Shown here: piece by piece, positions 7,019 through 10,807 of the stretch
How the letters are laid out: every line of letters starts with the position of its first letter
How positions within the stretch are numbered: position 1 is the first letter of the stretch
DNA from: Candidatus Methanoperedens sp.
GTDB lineage: Archaea; Halobacteriota; Methanosarcinia; Methanosarcinales; Methanoperedenaceae
Direction of reading: 5' to 3'
Length of the DNA stretch: 10,807 bases
Assembly: GCA_028679855.1 (NCBI GenBank)
Contig: JAJRAP010000057.1
Coordinates: forward strand, 1-10,807
Notes under the pieces: model-generated
What the model was told of the DNA's origin: nothing
Seen by the model: only the letters and a program-made list of their open reading frames with translations
Database searches by the model: none
Translations under genes and position numbers: made by a program

Positions 7019-8536
7019 ATGACTGCATATATTTCATTAATGATAGCTATCGCGCTGATTGGAGCCCTTATTGCGTTCCTTACAAAGACAAGAGAGCAGG
7101 CGCGCGCAGTTGCATTGGTTGCATCAGGCATCTCGCTTCTCATCTCGTTGATAATGCTATCAAGGTTTGACAGTTCATTGACAATTATGCAGTTTGCGGA
7201 ATCGTATAACTGGATACCAAGTCTTGGGATAAACCTAAGTTTCGGCGTTGATGGCATAGGAATGCCTCTTGTCCTTCTTTCATGCATCGTTATCCCGCTT
7301 ACGGTAATTTTCGCATGGGGCGAGACAAAAGAGGCGAACAAGTTCTACGGTCTCATACTGCTCGAACTGGTGGGAGTGCTCGGAGTGTTCACTTCGCGTG
7401 ACTTTTTCGTGTTCTACATATTCTGGGAGATAGTGCTCATCCCCATGTACTTCCTGATAAGCATCTGGGGCGGACCTCGCAAGGACTACGCTGCTATCAA
7501 GTTCTTCATATATACGCATGTGGCAAGCCTTGTGATGCTGCTTGCGATATTTACACTATACTTCAATGCGTGGAATATTACAGGCAAACCCAACTTTGAC
7601 ATGTTCCTTCTTCTCGAGAAGTATCAATTACTTGATGGCTGGCTCATAACGAACGTGATCTCGATAAAAGACGCAATATTCATCGGGCTCCTGTTTGGTT
7701 TCATTGTGAAGATGCCTGCAGTGCCATTCCACACATGGCTTCCTGACGCGCATGTGGAAGCACCTACAGCAGGCAGTGTCATACTTGCAGCCCTGCTGCT
7801 CAAGATGGGAGGATACGGTCTATTCAGGGTGATACTTCCGCTTCTTCCATTTTCGGATTCTCCCGGAAGAATGATCACTTTGATGGCAATAATAGGGGTA
7901 TTGAGCATCCTTTATGGAACTTTCCTTGCCCTTGCGCAGCGCGACCTCAAGAAGATGGTGGCATACTCAAGCATAAGTCACATGGGGTATGTGACCCTTG
8001 GCGCAGCCGCTCTTGTTCCGCTCTCTGTGAGCGGGGCGATGTTCCAGCAGTTCTCACACGGTTTGATCACATGCGTGTTGTTCATGTCCTGCGGCGTTAT
8101 CCAGCATTCAGCAGGTACAAGAATAATAGGAGATCTTGGCGGGATAGCTAAGCACATGCCCAAACTCACGTTCCTGATGCTGGCAGGTTTCCTCGCATCG
8201 CTTGGATTACCAGGTATGAGCGGCTTTATTGCTGAGTTACTGGTGCTTCTCAACTCGTATGCCAACCTGCCCACATTCGTGATACTGGCTCTCTTTGGCA
8301 TCGTGTTCACAGCGGGCTACCATCTCTGGGCAATGCAGCGCGCCGTGTTCGGGACATTTAATGAAAAGCTGGGGCATATCCACGACGGGGCAAACTATGA
8401 GATAGCTTCCATGGCTGTGCTTATACTCTTGATAATATTCTTCGGGCTTTACCCGAACCCTGTGCTTAATATGATGACGGCAACTGCGACGCCGCTTGTC
8501 AGGGATGCGGCTGGTCTTTTAGGAGTGATAGTATGA
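7019..8536 (+). CDS. fpoM: F420H2 dehydrogenase subunit FpoM (NuoM/ND4 family antiporter-like subunit)
   Basis: FpoM is the second antiporter-like pumping subunit. From the ATG at 7019 it has 505 residues, close to the usual NuoM length, with about 14 hydrophobic helices. The helix-5 glutamate E137 lies in FYIFWEIVLIPMYFLI, and the helix-7 lysine K231 in GFIVKMPAVPFHTWLPDAH. This is followed by VEAPTAGSVILAALLLKMGG, the diagnostic NuoM segment. YGTFLALAQRDLKKMVAYSS and SISHMGYV cover the helix-8 to helix-10 region. The gene begins one base after the fpoL stop and overlaps fpoN as ATGA. Its last codons (TTA GGA GTG ATA) double as the ribosome site for fpoN. Confidence 0.96.
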   Translation: MTAYISLMIAIALIGALIAFLTKTREQARAVALVASGISLLISLIMLSRFDSSLTIMQFAESYNWIPSLGINLSFGVDGIGMPLVLLSCIVIPLTVIFAWGETKEANKFYGLILLELVGVLGVFTSRDFFVFYIFWEIVLIPMYFLISIWGGPRKDYAAIKFFIYTHVASLVMLLAIFTLYFNAWNITGKPNFDMFLLLEKYQLLDGWLITNVISIKDAIFIGLLFGFIVKMPAVPFHTWLPDAHVEAPTAGSVILAALLLKMGGYGLFRVILPLLPFSDSPGRMITLMAIIGVLSILYGTFLALAQRDLKKMVAYSSISHMGYVTLGAAALVPLSVSGAMFQQFSHGLITCVLFMSCGVIQHSAGTRIIGDLGGIAKHMPKLTFLMLAGFLASLGLPGMSGFIAELLVLLNSYANLPTFVILALFGIVFTAGYHLWAMQRAVFGTFNEKLGHIHDGANYEIASMAVLILLIIFFGLYPNPVLNMMTATATPLVRDAAGLLGVIV

Positions 8537-9996
8537 GTTATGTTTTACTTGCGCCAGAGATACTGTTGACAGTTCTGGCACTGGCAGTCATATTGATCGG
8601 TCTTCTGGTAAGCGATAAGTCAAAGAATATCCTGGGATATATCTCTGCAGCAGGACTTGCCGCATCTCTTCTATTGACCATTGGCAATAGAGGAGGAGAC
8701 ACTTTCTTCTACAATGCCCTTGTGATCGACCCGCTTTCGCAGATTTTCAAGATAATATTTATAGCGGTTTCACTGCTCGCAGTGATCGCCTCTATCCACT
8801 ATTTCAAGGACAATCGCAACCAGGACGAGTATTACGGACTCATCCTCCTTGCAACTGTTGGTATGATGGTGGTAGCTTCGGCGAATGATCTGTTATCTCT
8901 CTTTGTAGGGTTCGAGCTTGCCAGCATGTCAACATATGTGCTTGCAGGATTTGAGAAAAAGAACCCATCATCTCTTGAGGCGGCATTAAAGTATTTCATA
9001 ATAGGATCGCTCTCATCAGCTCTGATGCTGTTCGGTATGTCGCTGGTGTACGGAGTATCAGGCAGCACCAACATCCCTGAGATCCTCGCATATTTCAAGA
9101 CCGCCCAGGTTTCAGGAATTGATATTCTCGCCATGGTATTCCTTGTGGCAGGATTCGGTTTCAAGATGGCTCTTGTGCCTTTCCATATGTGGGCACCAGA
9201 TACATACGAAGGCTCTCCGACAGTGGTCTCATCTCTCCTTGCAGCAGGCTCGAAGAAGATGGGATTTGTGGCTGCGTTCAGAGTGCTTGTTCTGGCTCTT
9301 GTGGCTGTCCGCGCCGACATCCAGGTAGTATTCGCGATACTGGCAGTCATTACGATGACCTACGGCAACGTTGTAGCGATCTCCCAGAAGAGTATCAAGA
9401 GGATGCTTGCCTATTCATCCATAGCGCAGGCAGGCTACATATCCCTGGCTTTTGTGGTCATGACCCAGATGTCCATCGCCGGAGGTGTGCTGCTCGCGCT
9501 CGGGCATGCGTTTATGAAAGGCGGGGCTTTCCTTGCAGTGGCAGTAGTCGGCTATATGGTGCTTTCAGATAATAAGAACGCAAAGAACACTGACGATATT
9601 TCCAACTTTGCAGGGCTCGGGAAACGCGCGCCCATAACCGCGCTGTCCCTGTTCGTGTTCTTCCTTGCGCTGGCAGGAATCCCGCCGTCCGCAGGTTTCA
9701 TAGGCAAGTTCGTTCTCTTCTATTCTGTTACATCTGAAGCCGTGAGCACCGCAAGCACATGGCTGCTTGTGATCGTGGTAATAGCGATACTGAACAGCGC
9801 TCTTTCGATCTATTACTATGCGCGCGTGATAAGGTACATGTACGTGCTGCCCCCAGCAGGAGAGAGGATACATGAACCACTTCCCTATGTCGTGGCGATC
9901 CTTCTTGCTGTCATAGGAACGATAGGAATAGGGCTGTATCCAGAGCCTGTCATCAAAATGGCAATGGATGCTGCATCGGTTTTAGGAGTGATATAA
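8533..9996 (+). CDS. fpoN: F420H2 dehydrogenase subunit FpoN (NuoN/ND2 family antiporter-like subunit)
   Basis: FpoN is the third antiporter-like pumping subunit, placed next to FpoK in the complex. It has 487 residues and about 14 helices. E128 (LFVGFELASMSTYVLAGF) and K211 (GFGFKMALVPFHMWAPDTYE) are the expected helix-5 and helix-7 charges. The segment SLEAALKYFIIGSLSSALML (147-166) separates NuoN from NuoM and NuoL. The start at 8533 overlaps the fpoM stop, and AGGAGTGAT (8521-8529) is its ribosome site. Its own last codons carry the identical site for fpoO. Confidence 0.96.
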   Translation: MSYVLLAPEILLTVLALAVILIGLLVSDKSKNILGYISAAGLAASLLLTIGNRGGDTFFYNALVIDPLSQIFKIIFIAVSLLAVIASIHYFKDNRNQDEYYGLILLATVGMMVVASANDLLSLFVGFELASMSTYVLAGFEKKNPSSLEAALKYFIIGSLSSALMLFGMSLVYGVSGSTNIPEILAYFKTAQVSGIDILAMVFLVAGFGFKMALVPFHMWAPDTYEGSPTVVSSLLAAGSKKMGFVAAFRVLVLALVAVRADIQVVFAILAVITMTYGNVVAISQKSIKRMLAYSSIAQAGYISLAFVVMTQMSIAGGVLLALGHAFMKGGAFLAVAVVGYMVLSDNKNAKNTDDISNFAGLGKRAPITALSLFVFFLALAGIPPSAGFIGKFVLFYSVTSEAVSTASTWLLVIVVIAILNSALSIYYYARVIRYMYVLPPAGERIHEPLPYVVAILLAVIGTIGIGLYPEPVIKMAMDAASVLGVI

Positions 9997-9997
9997 A

Positions 9998-10348
9998 ATG
10001 GCAGACTGTGAACTTTGCGGTGCGGCAAGACCCACCCTTTGCCCGGTGAAAGTGAACGACCCGCGCGTTAAGGCAGCGTATCCCACCGGCACCTGGCGGG
10101 GGATAAATGAAGAATGTCTTGATAGCTGTCTTCAGGCTAACATTAACAGGGTGCCCTCGGATGCTAAGAAATGCGACCTGTGCGGTATAAAGAATGTGGC
10201 ATTATACCAGGTGAAGATACAGGTGCCCATCTTCCAGGAGCCCTACCACAGGGAGGTCAATAAAGCCCTGTGCGAGAGCTGTTTTGAAGCCTGCAAGGAT
10301 ACGAAGAAAAGACGATTGGCGGAGAAGGAAGAAGTACATCACCATTGA
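9998..10348 (+). CDS. fpoO: F420H2 dehydrogenase accessory subunit FpoO, cysteine-rich
   Basis: FpoO is the last gene of the operon and has no counterpart in bacterial complex I. In Methanosarcina, FpoO is described as a probable iron-sulfur subunit of uncertain role. This protein has 116 residues, is hydrophilic and has no signal or membrane segment. It has ten cysteines in a duplicated pattern: CELC (C4, C7) with CLDSC (C40, C44), then CDLC (C59, C62) with CESC (C92, C95), plus C15 and C99. The two halves align from the first motif (CELCGAARPTLCPVKV against CDLCGIKNVALYQVKI), so it looks like a tandem duplication of a CxxC...CxxC metal-binding unit. The tail is basic then acidic and ends in three histidines. 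Zinc-ribbon and Fe-S are both compatible with the pattern. An AGGAGTGAT site precedes the ATG, 1 base after fpoN. Confidence 0.85.
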   Translation: MADCELCGAARPTLCPVKVNDPRVKAAYPTGTWRGINEECLDSCLQANINRVPSDAKKCDLCGIKNVALYQVKIQVPIFQEPYHREVNKALCESCFEACKDTKKRRLAEKEEVHHH

Positions 10349-10359
10349 TTTCTTTTTTT
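10349..10359 (+). terminator. Oligo-T transcription terminator of the fpo operon
   Basis: TTTCTTTTTTT directly follows the fpoO stop codon. Archaeal RNA polymerase commonly terminates at such T-runs without a hairpin. The position, at the end of the operon and before a convergent gene, fits. Reading from the other strand, the 41-base gap contains no equally good T-run for ccmE. Confidence 0.6.
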
Positions 10360-10389
10360 AATATCATTCAGAGGTAATTAAATCTTCGT

Positions 10390-10807
10390 TTATTGTTTCG
10401 CGGTATCAGTTAGCTTCTCAGACCCTTCATACTTTGAAGGGCATTTTGTGAGCATCTGGTATGCCCTGAACACATCATTATCGTCGAACTTCCCTGTGAC
10501 AACAGCCTGGACATTGTTATCATCTTCGCCCGTTGGCGGAAGGTTGGGTTTCTCCCCTGTATAAATAACGCCAATAGTGGTAATACCATCAGTCAGCTTA
10601 AAAGTCAGTGTGCGGTTGTAGCTGTCCCAGTTATCAGTACCATGAACCATTGAGCCATTGATGAGTATCACTTTGTCTGTCAGGTTCGCTTTATCATGGA
10701 AAGCCTGACTTACCTCATAATTGCTCGACGGTACCCCGATAATTACAAGATATATTAACAGCACGATTATGACAGAAACTCCAAGAATGAATCTTTGTTT
10801 TTTATTC
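10390..10807 (-). CDS. ccmE: Cytochrome c maturation protein CcmE, cysteine-type (partial, runs off the right edge)
   Basis: CcmE is the membrane-anchored haem chaperone of system I cytochrome c maturation; it holds haem covalently and hands it to the apocytochrome outside the membrane. The frame is open from its stop at 10390 to the window edge, giving 138 visible residues. It begins NKKQRFILGVSVIIVLLIYL, a basic stretch followed by a single membrane helix. The true start is therefore beyond the window; the GTG at 10764 lies within the helix and is not the start. A beta-rich OB-fold-like domain follows (VILINGSMV, TLTFKLTDG, IGVIYTGEKPNLPP, VQAVVTGKF). The haem-attachment site is CPSKY (C122, Y126 of the visible part). 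It is thus the CxxxY form known in archaea and some sulfate reducers, in place of HxxxY. It converges on fpoO. Confidence 0.85.
   Translation of the reverse strand, partial: NKKQRFILGVSVIIVLLIYLVIIGVPSSNYEVSQAFHDKANLTDKVILINGSMVHGTDNWDSYNRTLTFKLTDGITTIGVIYTGEKPNLPPTGEDDNNVQAVVTGKFDDNDVFRAYQMLTKCPSKYEGSEKLTDTAKQ

Noticed and set aside
8832..9350. 172-codon - strand frame opposite fpoN
   Set aside because: It is the shadow of the conserved FpoN helices. Its composition is dominated by Thr, Arg, Ala and Ser, as expected from an antisense reading of membrane-protein codons.
10337..10345. Three terminal histidines of FpoO as a possible cloning tag
   Set aside because: Only three histidines are present, the flanking sequence is natural (intergenic T-run and ccmE), and no vector sequence is seen.

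Overview
The window is almost entirely one archaeal respiratory operon. Twelve membrane-arm and connecting-module subunits of an F420H2 dehydrogenase (Fpo/Fqo, the archaeal relative of complex I) are encoded by 13 reading frames on the + strand, in the order fpoA-B-C-D-H-I-J(N)-J(C)-K-L-M-N-O. A convergent gene on the - strand at the right edge encodes a CcmE-type haem chaperone and runs out of the window. The gene order, the split fpoJ, the presence of fpoO and the absence of NuoE/F/G input genes point to a methanogenic or methanotrophic archaeon of the Methanosarcinales type. Cytochrome c maturation beside Fpo suits a cytochrome-containing member such as Methanosarcina relatives or the ANME-2/Methanoperedens lineages. 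The exact taxon is an inference and cannot be fixed from this sequence alone.

Layout: 1-111 is an AT-rich leader with a plausible archaeal TATA box and a Shine-Dalgarno site for fpoA. From 112 to 10348 the genes overlap by up to 13 bases or are separated by at most 4 bases, and nearly all have a clear Shine-Dalgarno sequence inside the end of the preceding gene. This is what one polycistronic, translationally coupled transcript would look like. A T-rich stretch just after fpoO (10349-10359) is a likely terminator. Then comes ccmE on the other strand (10390 to the right edge). There is no gene-free stretch over 300 bases.

How the parts work together: FpoB, C, D and I form the hydrophilic connecting module that carries electrons through Fe-S clusters to a membrane-soluble carrier (methanophenazine in Methanosarcina, menaquinone in Archaeoglobus and Methanoperedens-like archaea). 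FpoA, H, J, K, L, M and N form the ion-translocating membrane arm. FpoO is a small cysteine-rich accessory subunit. The F420H2-oxidising subunit FpoF is not encoded here; in known organisms it is commonly at another locus.

The key glutamate and lysine residues of the antiporter-like subunits are present, so the pump looks intact. I see no mobile element, CRISPR array, RNA gene or unrecognised multigene system. The points most worth a second look are the internally duplicated cysteine pattern of FpoO, the cysteine-type (CxxxY) CcmE beside Fpo, the split fpoJ, and the repeated Shine-Dalgarno-encoding gene ends.
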